Origin: PALSA-607 sp036501485
Lineage (GTDB): Bacteria > Actinomycetota > Actinomycetes > Acidothermales > Acidothermaceae
NCBI GenBank assembly: GCA_036501485.1
Contig: DASYAG010000123.1
Span: forward strand, 37,439-101,438
Direction: 5' to 3'
DNA length: 64,000 nt
In this document: positions 16,145 through 24,845 of the stretch, piece after piece
Layout of the letters: every line of letters begins with the position of its first letter
How positions within the stretch are numbered: position 1 is the stretch's first letter
Notes under the pieces: generated by a model
The model's database searches: none
Told to the model about the DNA's origin: nothing
What the model saw: only the letters and a program-made list of their open reading frames with translations
Translations under genes and position numbers: made by a program

Positions 16145-16872
16145 CCACAGGCCACCACGAGGTCGCGGCCCAGCCGCGCCCGGAGGTCCATCACGACCAC
16201 CGCGATGTCACGGGTGGCTGGTTGCGACCGGCCGTTTTCGGCGCGATGGACGGCCTCATTTCCAACTTCTCGCTGATCTCCGGCTTCGCTGGCGCCAACG
16301 CATCGCGGCACCTGGTGATCCTCAGCGGGCTGGGTGGCCTGGTGGCCGGCGCGTTCTCCATGGCTGTCGGCGAATACGTGTCGGTGGCGTCGCAGGGTGA
16401 CTTGGCGCGAGCCGAGATCGAGGTCGAGCGGTACGAGTTGCGACACAACGCCGCCGCCGAGCAAGCCGAGCTGGCCGAGCTCTACATATCCCGCGGCGTA
16501 GACCGCGCGCTGGCGCTCGAGGTGTCAAAGCAGCTGTCTCGCGACCCGGACCAGGCGCTCGAGATCCACTCGCGTGAAGAGCTCGGGGTCTCCGTCGGCG
16601 ACCTGCCCTCGCCGTACGTGGCCGCGGGGTCGTCCTTCGTGTCATTTTCCATCGGTGCGGCACTGCCACTGCTGCCGTTCGTGTTTGGTGCATCCGCGCT
16701 GTGGCCTGCCGCGATCGTTGCCGGGCTTGCCTTGCTGCTCGCCGGGACCGTCGTCGCTCGGATCACTGGGCGTCCGTGGTGGTTCGGAGGTTTGCGTCAA
16801 CTCGTGCTGGGCGCCGTCGCGGCTGGCGTGACATTTGCCGTGGGTGCGGCTATCGGCACCCACATCACCTGA
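16141..16872 (+). CDS. VIT1/CCC1 family transporter (Fe2+/Mn2+ type)
   Basis: This 243-residue membrane protein belongs to the vacuolar iron transporter family. The signature first helices are LRPAVFGAMDGLISNFSLISG and LGGLVAGAFSMAVGEYVSVASQ. A hydrophilic charged segment follows (~80-155, with ARAEIEVERYELRHN and RDPDQALEIHSREELG), the metal-handling cytoplasmic region. Three more hydrophobic helices follow (~160-240). The N terminus carries a His-rich stretch (VHHDHRDV), which may bind metal. Bacterial members move Fe2+ or Mn2+, but the substrate is not established here. It is coupled to lgt by a GTGA overlap. Confidence 0.9.
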   Translation: MTTGHHEVAAQPRPEVHHDHRDVTGGWLRPAVFGAMDGLISNFSLISGFAGANASRHLVILSGLGGLVAGAFSMAVGEYVSVASQGDLARAEIEVERYELRHNAAAEQAELAELYISRGVDRALALEVSKQLSRDPDQALEIHSREELGVSVGDLPSPYVAAGSSFVSFSIGAALPLLPFVFGASALWPAAIVAGLALLLAGTVVARITGRPWWFGGLRQLVLGAVAAGVTFAVGAAIGTHIT

Positions 16873-16915
16873 GTCGGCCGGGCGGCCGCATCACCTGAGT
16901 CGGCCGGGCGGCCAC
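16864..16915 (+). repeat. 26-bp tandem duplication across the VIT gene stop
   Basis: Two copies, 16864-16889 and 16890-16915, differ at one base (position 25 of the unit). The first contains the last codons and stop of the VIT-family gene. Each carries GGCCGGGCGGCC. It looks like a recent slippage or unequal-crossing duplication. Confidence 0.8.
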
Positions 16916-16930
16916 AACCCGCTCATGCGC

Positions 16931-16936
16931 TAATCT
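16931..16936 (+). promoter_or_regulatory. -10-like box (TAATCT) upstream of gltB
   Basis: TAATCT is a good TAnnnT match about 135 nt before the gltB ATG and implies a leader of roughly 128 nt. No clear -35 or regulator site was recognised. Confidence 0.35.
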
Positions 16937-17070
16937 GTGGCCGTATTGCGCGTGAGATTTCGCGCGAGTGATGCGAGCATGGGTCAGGGCCAACGTCGTC
17001 CCTGTGGAGCGTGCACGGCAGCGACGCCCAGCGTCGGGTCTGCACAGGAGCAGCAGGCGACGGGAGAGCC

Positions 17071-20000
17071 ATGTCGAGTCCAACGACTGGTGGGCTATAC
17101 GACCCCGCATACGAGCACGACGCGTGCGGCGTTGCATTCGTCGCCGATCTTGCCGGCGGCCGCAGCCACGACGTCGTCGCGAACGCCCTCACTGCACTGC
17201 GCAACCTCGAACACCGTGGCGCTACCGGACGCGAGATTGACACTGGCGACGGCGCCGGCCTACTCACCCAGATCCCGGACGCTTTCTTTCGGGGCGTCGT
17301 CGACTTTCCGTTGCCAGCCATGGGCGGCTACGCCGTCGGCATCGCCTTCCTGCCGACCGACAACTCTGAGGCTGGCGAGGCTGTCGCTGGTATAGAGCGC
17401 ATTGTGGCCGACGAAGACCTTCGGGTACTCGGCTGGCGCGAAGTTCCCGTCGTCCCGGAAATCCCTGGTCCGAGCGCGCGCGCCATGATGCCGCGCTTCC
17501 GACAGCTATTCGTCGCGGCCAACGACCCGACGATGACCGGCATGACTCTCGAGCGCATGGTCTTTCGCGCGCGCAAAAGGATCGAGCGCGAAATCGAGGT
17601 GTACTTCGCGTCGCTGTCAGCACGAACGCTCGTCTACAAGGGCATGCTCACGGCGCCGCAGTTGGAGCCGTTCTTTCCCGATCTGTCGGACCCACGATTC
17701 GCGGCGTCACTTGCACTCGTGCACTCCCGATTCTCGACGAACACCTTCCCGAGTTGGCCGCTCGCGCACCCCTATCGCTATATCGCGCACAACGGCGAGA
17801 TCAACACCATCAAGGGCAACCGCAACTGGATGCGGGCTCGCGAAAGCCTGCTTGCGAGCAACCTGATTCCCGGCGACCTCGAGCAACTCTTCCCGATCTG
17901 CACGACCGGTGGCAGCGACTCGATGAGCTTCGACGAGGTGCTCGAACTCCTGCATCTGGGCGGCAGGTCGCTGCCGCACGCGGTCTTGATGATGATCCCC
18001 GAGGCGTGGGAGAAGAACACCGAGATGGACGCCGAGCGGCGGGCGTTCTATGAATTCCACGCGAGTGTCATGGAACCGTGGGACGGTCCGGCGTGTGTGA
18101 CATTCACCGACGGGACCCTGATCGGTGCGGTGCTCGACCGCAACGGTCTGCGACCCGCCCGCTACTGGGTGACCGACACCGGTCTTGTCGTTCTTGCAAG
18201 TGAGGTCGGCGTGCTCGACATCGACCCGGCGTCGATCGTGCGTAAGGGTCGTCTGCAGCCTGGCCGGATGTTCCTCGTCGATACGGCTGCCGGCCGCATC
18301 GTCGACGACACCGAGATCAAGTCTCAGCTTGCGACCGAGCATCCCTATGACGACTGGTTGCATGCAGGCTTGTTGAAGCTTCCGGGATTGCCTGACCGTG
18401 AACACATCAGCTACTCGCACGAGTCAGTACTGCGTCGTCAGCAAACGTTCGGCTATACCGAGGAAGAATTGCGAATCCTCCTTGCCCCCATGGCAAGTGC
18501 GGGTGCGGAACCGATCGGCTCGATGGGTAACGACGTCCCGCTTGCGGCGCTGTCCGTACGGCCGCGGTTGCTGTTCGATTACTTCAGCCAGCTGTTCGCG
18601 CAGGTCACCAACCCGCCGTTGGACGCCATCCGCGAAGAGCTCGTGACGTCGCTTGCTGGCGCGATCGGGCCAGAACAGAACCTGTTGGAGCCGGGCCCGA
18701 TCTCGTGTCGCCAGATTGTCGTCCCGTTCCCGGTGATCGACAACGACGAGCTCGCCAAGATCCTGCACGTCAACGACGATGGTGACTTGCCAGGCCTCAC
18801 GCCGTTCGTCGTTCGTGGACTCTACGACGTCGATGGTGGGGGAGAGGCGCTTGAGCTACGGCTCAGCGAGATAGCTGCGGAGATCTCTGACGCTATCGAG
18901 AGTGGCGCTCGCATCATTGTGTTGTCCGACCGCGATTCAGATCGCGAGCGCGCACCCATCCCGTCGTTGCTACTGACCGCTGCTGTGCACCACCACCTGA
19001 TCCGCGAGAAGACGCGAACGAAGGTCGGTCTGATCATCGAGGCCGGTGATGTGCGCGAGGTTCACCATGTCGCGTTGCTCATTGGATATGGCGCGGCAGC
19101 TGTCAACCCGTACCTGGCGATGGAGACGGTCGAGGACATGACCCGCACCGGAGCCATCAGCGGCGTCGACGGTGACACCGCGGTGCACAACTTGGTGAAG
19201 GCACTCGGCAAGGGCGTGCTAAAGGTGATGTCGAAGATGGGCATCTCGACGGTTGCGTCCTACACCGGTGCTCAGGTGTTCGAGGCGCTCGGCTTGTCGC
19301 ACGCCGTCGTTGACCGTTACTTCACGGGCACGTCCTCGAAGCTCGGTGGTGTAGGTCTTGACGTCATTGCCAACGAGGTCGAGTCGCGGCACACGCTCGC
19401 TTATCCGCTGGGCGGTGTGCAGCAGTCACACCGACGGTTGCAGATCGGGGGCGACTATCAATGGCGGCGTGAGGGCGAGCCGCATCTCTTCAACCCGGAG
19501 ACAGTGTTCCGGTTGCAACATTCGACGCGGACAGGTCGCTACGAGCTCTTCAAGGATTACAGCAAGCTCGTCGACGACCAGTCGCGCGAGCTCATGACAT
19601 TGCGCGGTCTGTTCAAGCTGCGTAGTGGATTGCGACCGGCGGTGCCGCTCGACGAGGTCGAACCGGTTTCCGAAGTCGTCAAACGGTTCTCGACTGGCGC
19701 GATGAGTTACGGATCGATCAGCAGCGAGGCTCACGAGAACCTCGCCATCGCGATGAACATGCTTGGCGCTCGGTCGAACACCGGCGAGGGCGGCGAGGAT
19801 CCGGAGCGGCTTTACGACAACCGGCGCTCCGCGGTCAAGCAAGTCGCGAGCGGCCGGTTCGGTGTGACGAGTGAGTACCTCAGCGCCGCCGACGACCTTC
19901 AGATCAAGATGGCGCAGGGGGCTAAGCCAGGGGAGGGTGGGCAACTTGGCGGGCACAAGGTGTATCCATGGATCGCAAAGACGCGCCACTCGACGCCTGG

Positions 20001-21576
20001 GGTCGGACTCATCTCGCCGCCCCCGCACCACGACATCTATTCCATCGAAGACCTCAAGCAGCTCATCCATGACCTGAAGAACGCCAACCCGCGGGCACGA
20101 GTTCACGTCAAGCTCGTCGCCGAGGTCGGTGTCGGCACGGTCGCCGCCGGCGTCGCGAAAGCGCACGCCGACGTCGTCCTGATCTCTGGACACGACGGCG
20201 GTACCGGTGCGGCTCCGCTTACCTCGCTGAAGCACGCCGGCGGCCCATGGGAGCTCGGTCTTGCGGAGACCCAGCAGACGCTGATCGCGAACGGCTTGCG
20301 CGAACGGATCGTCGTGCAAACCGACGGTCAGTTGAAGACCGGTCGCGACGTTGTCATCGCGATGTTGCTCGGTGCGGAGGAGTTCGGCTTCGCGACTGCA
20401 CCACTCGTCGTGTCGGGCTGCGTCATGATGCGCGTGTGCCACCTCGACACGTGTCCCGTCGGCGTCGCGACGCAGAACCCTGAGCTGCGCAAGCGGTTCA
20501 GCGGCAAGCCCGAGTTCGTGGTGAACTTCTTCGAGTTCATCGCCGAAGAAGTGCGCGAATACCTTGCCGAGATGGGCTTCCGCAGCATTTCGGAGGCGAT
20601 CGGCGAGGTCGAGTTCCTCGACACGGCCGACGCGATTGAGCACTGGAAGACGAGCGGTCTTGACCTCGCGCCGATCCTGCACGTCCCCGTCGATCGTGCC
20701 GAACCGCGCCGCAACATGGTGGCTCAAGACCATGGTCTTGAGAAGGCGCTCGACAACACTCTGATCGCACTCGCCGAGGGCGCCTTGAACGAGGGCATTC
20801 CGGTGAAGTTCGAGATTCCGATCCGCAACGTAAACCGCACGGTCGGCACGATGCTCGGCCATGAGGTGACGAAGCGTTATCGGGGTGAAGGGCTTCCCGA
20901 CAACACCATCGACATCACATTCACCGGTTCGGCCGGCCAGTCGTTCGGTGCCTTCCTGCCTCGCGGGATCACGCTGCGACTTGTCGGTGACGCAAACGAC
21001 TACGTGGGCAAGGGATTGTCGGGCGGGCGCATTATCGTTCGCCCTGCCGACGACGCCTCGTTCCCGGCCGAAAGCAACGTCATCGCCGGCAACGTCCTGC
21101 TGTATGGCGCGACCTCTGGCGAGGCGTTTGTTCGCGGCGTGGTGGGCGAACGTTTCGGCGTCCGCAACTCCGGCGCGAGTGCGGTCGTCGAGGGCGTCGG
21201 TGATCACGGCTGCGAATACATGACGGGTGGTCTCGTCGTCGTTCTCGGGACGACGGGACGCAACTTCGCGGCCGGCATGTCGGGTGGCATCGCTTACGCC
21301 TTCGATCTCGATGCTGCGCGGGTCAACACCGAGATGGTCGAGATCGAACCCCTTGACGCTGCAGACGGTGACGTCGTGCTCGACCTTGTGCGCAGGCACG
21401 CCGACGAGACTGGTTCGCGGTTGGCTGCAGAGATGCTTGCTGACTGGCCGAAGGCAGTCGATCGTTTCTCCAAGATCATGCCCCGCGACTACAAGCGGGT
21501 GCTCGCAGCGCGCGCGAAGGCCGAGCACGAGGGCCTCGATGTCAACGAGCAGATCATGGCGGCTTCGCATGGCTGA
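17071..21576 (+). CDS. gltB: Glutamate synthase, large subunit
   Basis: GltB is the NADPH-dependent GOGAT alpha subunit. It makes two glutamates from glutamine and 2-oxoglutarate. It has 1,501 residues from the ATG at 17071, which has CGGGAGAG upstream; an in-frame GTG at 17011 would add 20 residues. A short propeptide precedes the amidotransferase Cys19 (YEHDACGVAFVADL), expected to be exposed by processing. Domains in order are class II glutaminase (~19-400), central domain, FMN/synthase domain (GAKPGEGGQLGGHKVYPW, SGHDGGTGAAPL) and beta-helix C terminus. 3Fe-4S ligands C1117, C1123 and C1128 lie in SGCVMMRVCHLDTCPVG. The stop overlaps gltD by 8 nt. Confidence 0.98.
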   Translation: MSSPTTGGLYDPAYEHDACGVAFVADLAGGRSHDVVANALTALRNLEHRGATGREIDTGDGAGLLTQIPDAFFRGVVDFPLPAMGGYAVGIAFLPTDNSEAGEAVAGIERIVADEDLRVLGWREVPVVPEIPGPSARAMMPRFRQLFVAANDPTMTGMTLERMVFRARKRIEREIEVYFASLSARTLVYKGMLTAPQLEPFFPDLSDPRFAASLALVHSRFSTNTFPSWPLAHPYRYIAHNGEINTIKGNRNWMRARESLLASNLIPGDLEQLFPICTTGGSDSMSFDEVLELLHLGGRSLPHAVLMMIPEAWEKNTEMDAERRAFYEFHASVMEPWDGPACVTFTDGTLIGAVLDRNGLRPARYWVTDTGLVVLASEVGVLDIDPASIVRKGRLQPGRMFLVDTAAGRIVDDTEIKSQLATEHPYDDWLHAGLLKLPGLPDREHISYSHESVLRRQQTFGYTEEELRILLAPMASAGAEPIGSMGNDVPLAALSVRPRLLFDYFSQLFAQVTNPPLDAIREELVTSLAGAIGPEQNLLEPGPISCRQIVVPFPVIDNDELAKILHVNDDGDLPGLTPFVVRGLYDVDGGGEALELRLSEIAAEISDAIESGARIIVLSDRDSDRERAPIPSLLLTAAVHHHLIREKTRTKVGLIIEAGDVREVHHVALLIGYGAAAVNPYLAMETVEDMTRTGAISGVDGDTAVHNLVKALGKGVLKVMSKMGISTVASYTGAQVFEALGLSHAVVDRYFTGTSSKLGGVGLDVIANEVESRHTLAYPLGGVQQSHRRLQIGGDYQWRREGEPHLFNPETVFRLQHSTRTGRYELFKDYSKLVDDQSRELMTLRGLFKLRSGLRPAVPLDEVEPVSEVVKRFSTGAMSYGSISSEAHENLAIAMNMLGARSNTGEGGEDPERLYDNRRSAVKQVASGRFGVTSEYLSAADDLQIKMAQGAKPGEGGQLGGHKVYPWIAKTRHSTPGVGLISPPPHHDIYSIEDLKQLIHDLKNANPRARVHVKLVAEVGVGTVAAGVAKAHADVVLISGHDGGTGAAPLTSLKHAGGPWELGLAETQQTLIANGLRERIVVQTDGQLKTGRDVVIAMLLGAEEFGFATAPLVVSGCVMMRVCHLDTCPVGVATQNPELRKRFSGKPEFVVNFFEFIAEEVREYLAEMGFRSISEAIGEVEFLDTADAIEHWKTSGLDLAPILHVPVDRAEPRRNMVAQDHGLEKALDNTLIALAEGALNEGIPVKFEIPIRNVNRTVGTMLGHEVTKRYRGEGLPDNTIDITFTGSAGQSFGAFLPRGITLRLVGDANDYVGKGLSGGRIIVRPADDASFPAESNVIAGNVLLYGATSGEAFVRGVVGERFGVRNSGASAVVEGVGDHGCEYMTGGLVVVLGTTGRNFAAGMSGGIAYAFDLDAARVNTEMVEIEPLDAADGDVVLDLVRRHADETGSRLAAEMLADWPKAVDRFSKIMPRDYKRVLAARAKAEHEGLDVNEQIMAASHG

Positions 21577-23029
21577 CCCGAAGGGCTTCCTGACAACGGC
21601 TCGCGAGACCGCAAAGACGCGGCCAGTCGAGGTCCGCATTATGGATTGGAACGAGGTCTACTACCCGTTTCCGCACGCCAGCCTGGAAAAACAGGCTGGC
21701 CGCTGCATGGACTGCGGTATTCCGTTCTGCCACAACGGTTGCCCGCTAGGGAACCTGATTCCCGAATGGAACGATCTGGTCTGGCGCCAGGATTGGCGAG
21801 AGGCCGCCGAGCGTCTGCATGCGACCAACAACTTTCCTGAAGTCACCGGACGCCTCTGTCCTGCGCCGTGTGAGGCCGCGTGCGTGCTGGCGATCGACCC
21901 GTCGCAGACGGGTGGTTCGGTTGCTATCAAGCAGGTCGAGCACGAGATCGCTGACCGTGCATGGGACGACGGTTGGGTAACGCCGCAAGTGCCTGGGCGG
22001 CAGACCGGAAACACCGTCGCGGTCGTTGGGTCTGGTCCGGCAGGGCTTGCCGCTGCGCAGCAGTTGACGCGCGCCGGTCACACCGTCGCGGTCTACGAGC
22101 GTGCCGATCGCATCGGCGGCCTGCTGCGCTACGGCATCCCGGAATTCAAGATGGAGAAGGCTGTTCTCGATCGCAGGCTCGCGCAAATGTCAGCCGAAGG
22201 TACTCGTTTCCGGCCAGGTGTGGAGATCGGCGTCCACCTGACTGCACGCGAATTGAAATCTCGCTACGACGCCATCGTGCTCGCGATCGGTTCGACAGTG
22301 GCTCGGGACCTGCCTATCGCCGGACGGCACCTCGGCGGCATTCACCAGGCGATGGAGTACCTGCCGATCGCGAACCGCGTACAGCAGGGCGACCTCGTCG
22401 AACCAACGATTTCGGCGGCTGGCAAGCACGTCATCATCATCGGCGGCGGCGACACCGGCGCCGACTGCTTGGGCACTGCACATCGGCAGGGCGCGGCGTC
22501 CGTCACGCAACTCGAGATTCTGCCGGAGCCTCCTGGCAGCCGCGCAGCCATCACACCGTGGCCGACGTGGCCGTTGATGATGCGCACATCGTCCGCTCAC
22601 GACGAAGGCGGCGAGCGAAAGTTCGCTGTCAACACTGAAGAATTCCTTGCCGACGAGGCCGGCAACGTGCGCGCCTTGCGAGTCGTCGAAGTGGTGATGA
22701 CGCAGGGAAGGGTCGAGGCGATGGCCGGCACCGAACTCGAGATTCCGGCCGAACTCGTGCTGCTTGCCATGGGATTCACCGGCCCCGAACGTGCGTTGGC
22801 CGAGCAGTTCCGCATCGACCTCGACAGCCGTGGCAACTTGGCCCGCAACTCGTCGTACGCAACCAACGTGCCCGGTGTGTTCGTCGCCGGTGACGCCGGC
22901 CGTGGCCAGTCGCTGATCGTCTGGGCGATTGCCGAGGGTCGGGCAGCGGCGTCTTCCGTCGACCATTTCCTCACCGGGCTCGACCGGCTTCCCGTGCCCA
23001 TCAAGTCGACTGCTCGGCCACTCACCTGA
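21569..23029 (+). CDS. gltD: Glutamate synthase, small subunit
   Basis: GltD passes electrons from NADPH through FAD and 4Fe-4S clusters to GltB. It has 486 residues from the ATG inside the end of gltB. The N-terminal cysteine clusters are GRCMDCGIPFCHNGCPLGN and TGRLCPAPCEAACVLAI. The FAD dinucleotide fold is VAVVGSGPAGLAAAQQL, the NADPH fold is IIIGGGDTGADCLGTA and the C-terminal FAD motif is NVPGVFVAGDAGRGQSLIVWAI. It is translationally coupled to gltB. Confidence 0.98.
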   Translation: MADPKGFLTTARETAKTRPVEVRIMDWNEVYYPFPHASLEKQAGRCMDCGIPFCHNGCPLGNLIPEWNDLVWRQDWREAAERLHATNNFPEVTGRLCPAPCEAACVLAIDPSQTGGSVAIKQVEHEIADRAWDDGWVTPQVPGRQTGNTVAVVGSGPAGLAAAQQLTRAGHTVAVYERADRIGGLLRYGIPEFKMEKAVLDRRLAQMSAEGTRFRPGVEIGVHLTARELKSRYDAIVLAIGSTVARDLPIAGRHLGGIHQAMEYLPIANRVQQGDLVEPTISAAGKHVIIIGGGDTGADCLGTAHRQGAASVTQLEILPEPPGSRAAITPWPTWPLMMRTSSAHDEGGERKFAVNTEEFLADEAGNVRALRVVEVVMTQGRVEAMAGTELEIPAELVLLAMGFTGPERALAEQFRIDLDSRGNLARNSSYATNVPGVFVAGDAGRGQSLIVWAIAEGRAAASSVDHFLTGLDRLPVPIKSTARPLT

Positions 23030-23031
23030 TT

Positions 23032-23052
23032 GCCCGCGTGCCGGGAGCGGGC
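23032..23052 (+). terminator. Possible hairpin after gltD
   Basis: A 6-bp GC stem (GCCCGC / GCGGGC) with a 9-nt loop starts 3 nt after the gltD stop. It is short and lacks a U tract, so it is weak evidence. Confidence 0.3.
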
Positions 23053-23069
23053 CCAGCGAGCTTCCGCCC

Positions 23070-23075
23070 TAGGCT
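23070..23075 (+). promoter_or_regulatory. -10-like box (TAGGCT) 6 nt before pyk
   Basis: TAGGCT lies 6 nt before the pyk ATG with no Shine-Dalgarno, the layout of a leaderless actinobacterial promoter. Confidence 0.5.
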
Positions 23076-23081
23076 GGTCGT

Positions 23082-24524
23082 ATGAGTCGCCGCGCGAAGA
23101 TCGTCTGCACTTTGGGTCCGGCGACCTACTCGCCGGAGGCGATTCGAGCTCTCGTTGATGCGGGCATGGACGTCGCCCGGCTGAACCTGAGCCATGGCAC
23201 GCACGCCGATCATGAGCAGGTCTACGGGCTGGTACGTGCGGCGTCCGACGCGAGCGGCCACGCGGTGGGAATCATGGTCGACCTGCAAGGGCCGAAGATC
23301 CGACTCGGTCGGCTGGCCAGCGGGCCGGTCACGTTGGCCGCCGGGGCTGAGTTCACCATCACAACCGAAGACGTACCCGGCAGCAAAGTCATGGCGTCGA
23401 CGACGTACGGCGGCCTGCCCGGCGACGTCCACCCGGGCTTGCGAATCCTCATCGACGACGGCCGCGTCTGTTTAGAGGTCGTCGCGGTTGACGGTCCGCG
23501 AGTCGTCACGAAGGTGATCGAAGGCGGCACGATCTCTGACCACAAGGGGATCAACGTGCCCGGAGCGGCGTTGTCGGTGCCCGCCATGAGCGAGAAGGAC
23601 GTCGACGACCTGCGGTGGGGGTTGCGGATCGGTGCCGACATGATCGCGCTGTCGTTCGTGCGTTCGGCCGACGACTTTGCCGACGTAGCGAAAATCATGG
23701 ACGAAGAGGGCCGGCGGGTTCCCGTGATCGCCAAGATCGAGAAGCCGCAAGCGGTCGACCGGCTCGAGGAGATCATGGAGGCCTTCGACGGTTTCATGAT
23801 CGCGCGCGGTGACCTCGGGGTGGAGATGCCCCTCGAGCAAGTCCCGCTTGTGCAGAAGCGGGCGATCGCGCTCGCCCGGCAAAACGCGAAGCCGGTCATC
23901 GTGGCCACCCAGATGCTCGAGACGATGATCGGAGCGTCGCGACCTACCCGAGCCGAGGTTTCCGACGTTGCAAATGCAGTGCTCGACGGGGCGGACGCCC
24001 TGATGTTGTCGGGGGAGACGAGCGTCGGTGCGCACCCGTCACTCGTTGTGGAGACGATGGCCCGCATCATCACCACCGTCGAGGACGGCGCTCTCGACAC
24101 GATCCCCGTCGTCACAGGCAAGGCGCGGACGAAAGGCGGCGCGATCGCCCATGCCGCGGCCGAAGTGGGTGCCGACCTTGGTGCGCGCTACCTGGTTGCG
24201 TTCACGGAGACGGGCGACAGTGCGCGCCGGCTGTCGAGGTACCGGTCGGCGATCCCATTGCTCGCCTTCAGTCCGGTTGGTTCCACCCGAAACCAGCTCG
24301 CCCTCACCTGGGGAGTCGAGACCTTCCTGGTGGCACCGGTCTCCCACACCGACCAGATGGTGCGCCAGGTCGACCGAGCCCTGCTTGACCTTGAACGGTG
24401 TCAGCTCGGCGAGCTCGTCGTCATCGTCGCGGGCAGTCCACCCGGCGTGACCGGCTCGACCAACACGCTGCGCGTGCACCGAATAGGCGACACGATCGAA
24501 ACCGACACCCCCGCCTACAGCTGA
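23082..24524 (+). CDS. pyk: Pyruvate kinase
   Basis: Pyruvate kinase converts PEP and ADP to pyruvate and ATP. The 480 residues form the usual A/B/C barrel with a C-terminal allosteric domain. Landmarks are KIVCTLGPATYSPEAIRAL, GMDVARLNLSHG, VDLQGPKIRLG, the catalytic lysine region VIAKIEKPQAVDRLEEI, the Mg/K site GDLGVEMPLEQVP, and ATQMLETMI followed by PTRAEVSDVANAVLDG. It is monocistronic, with an apparently leaderless promoter and a repeat-rich region downstream. Confidence 0.98.
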   Translation: MSRRAKIVCTLGPATYSPEAIRALVDAGMDVARLNLSHGTHADHEQVYGLVRAASDASGHAVGIMVDLQGPKIRLGRLASGPVTLAAGAEFTITTEDVPGSKVMASTTYGGLPGDVHPGLRILIDDGRVCLEVVAVDGPRVVTKVIEGGTISDHKGINVPGAALSVPAMSEKDVDDLRWGLRIGADMIALSFVRSADDFADVAKIMDEEGRRVPVIAKIEKPQAVDRLEEIMEAFDGFMIARGDLGVEMPLEQVPLVQKRAIALARQNAKPVIVATQMLETMIGASRPTRAEVSDVANAVLDGADALMLSGETSVGAHPSLVVETMARIITTVEDGALDTIPVVTGKARTKGGAIAHAAAEVGADLGARYLVAFTETGDSARRLSRYRSAIPLLAFSPVGSTRNQLALTWGVETFLVAPVSHTDQMVRQVDRALLDLERCQLGELVVIVAGSPPGVTGSTNTLRVHRIGDTIETDTPAYS

Positions 24525-24539
24525 GCGCGGGGCCGCCGG

Positions 24540-24656
24540 CCACTCCTCACCGATCTCCGCCCAGACCGCTCGGCGGTCGCCCACTCCTCACACATTCACC
24601 CGAAACTGGCAGGTGGGGCTGCCTTTGTGAGGAGTCGAGCAGCATCAGTGAGGATT
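24540..24656 (+). repeat. CCACTCCTCAC motif repeated in both orientations downstream of pyk
   Basis: The 11-mer CCACTCCTCAC occurs at 24540-24550 and 24581-24591. Its inverse occurs as TGTGAGGAGT at 24626-24635 and, more loosely, as AGTGAGGATT at 24647-24656. The second and third copies form a 10-bp inverted repeat with a 34-nt loop. It could be the pyk transcript end, a protein-binding array or a dispersed intergenic element. No coding sequence is seen in 24525-24705. Confidence 0.6.
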
Positions 24657-24705
24657 GGGGAAGCATCCGGTAGCGACCCTTGGCCGCCGCGAACGGCACA
24701 GTGAG

Positions 24706-24778
24706 TACCCCGGGTCGGATTCGAACCGACACTGGATGGTGTTTGAGACCATTGCCTCTGCCGTTGGGCTACCGGGGC
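24706..24778 (-). tRNA. tRNA-like gene, anticodon CAA (Leu), class-I shape
   Basis: Read on the minus strand, this 73-nt segment folds as a cloverleaf. The acceptor is GCCCCGG/CCGGGGT, with a G-U first pair. The anticodon stem is ATGGT/ACCAT with loop CTCAAAC. The variable loop has 5 nt (CCAGT) and the T arm is GTCGG-TTCGAAT-CCGAC. The anticodon CAA (24743-24745) reads Leu UUG. Two things are odd: bacterial tRNA-Leu normally has a long variable arm, which is missing here, and the D stem holds an extra A (GCCC ... GAGGC). The 3' end is A then CTC, so CCA is not encoded. It is a real tRNA fold, but charging identity is uncertain. Confidence 0.82.
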
Positions 24779-24833
24779 TGCCGCCGGCTTCCCGGCAAGG
24801 CTTGCAGTGCGCGGGTCAATCTATCGGTCCGGG

Positions 24834-24839
24834 TAGGGT
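24834..24839 (+). promoter_or_regulatory. -10-like box (TAGGGT) 6 nt before the ANTAR regulator
   Basis: TAGGGT lies 6 nt before the GTG at 24846 and fits a leaderless transcript. Confidence 0.45.
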
Positions 24840-24845
24840 GGCCGC

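Noticed and set aside
19426..21639. 737-codon open frame on the minus strand inside gltB
   Set aside because: It is the antisense shadow of the gltB coding sequence, a common effect of high third-position GC. It shows no family motif.
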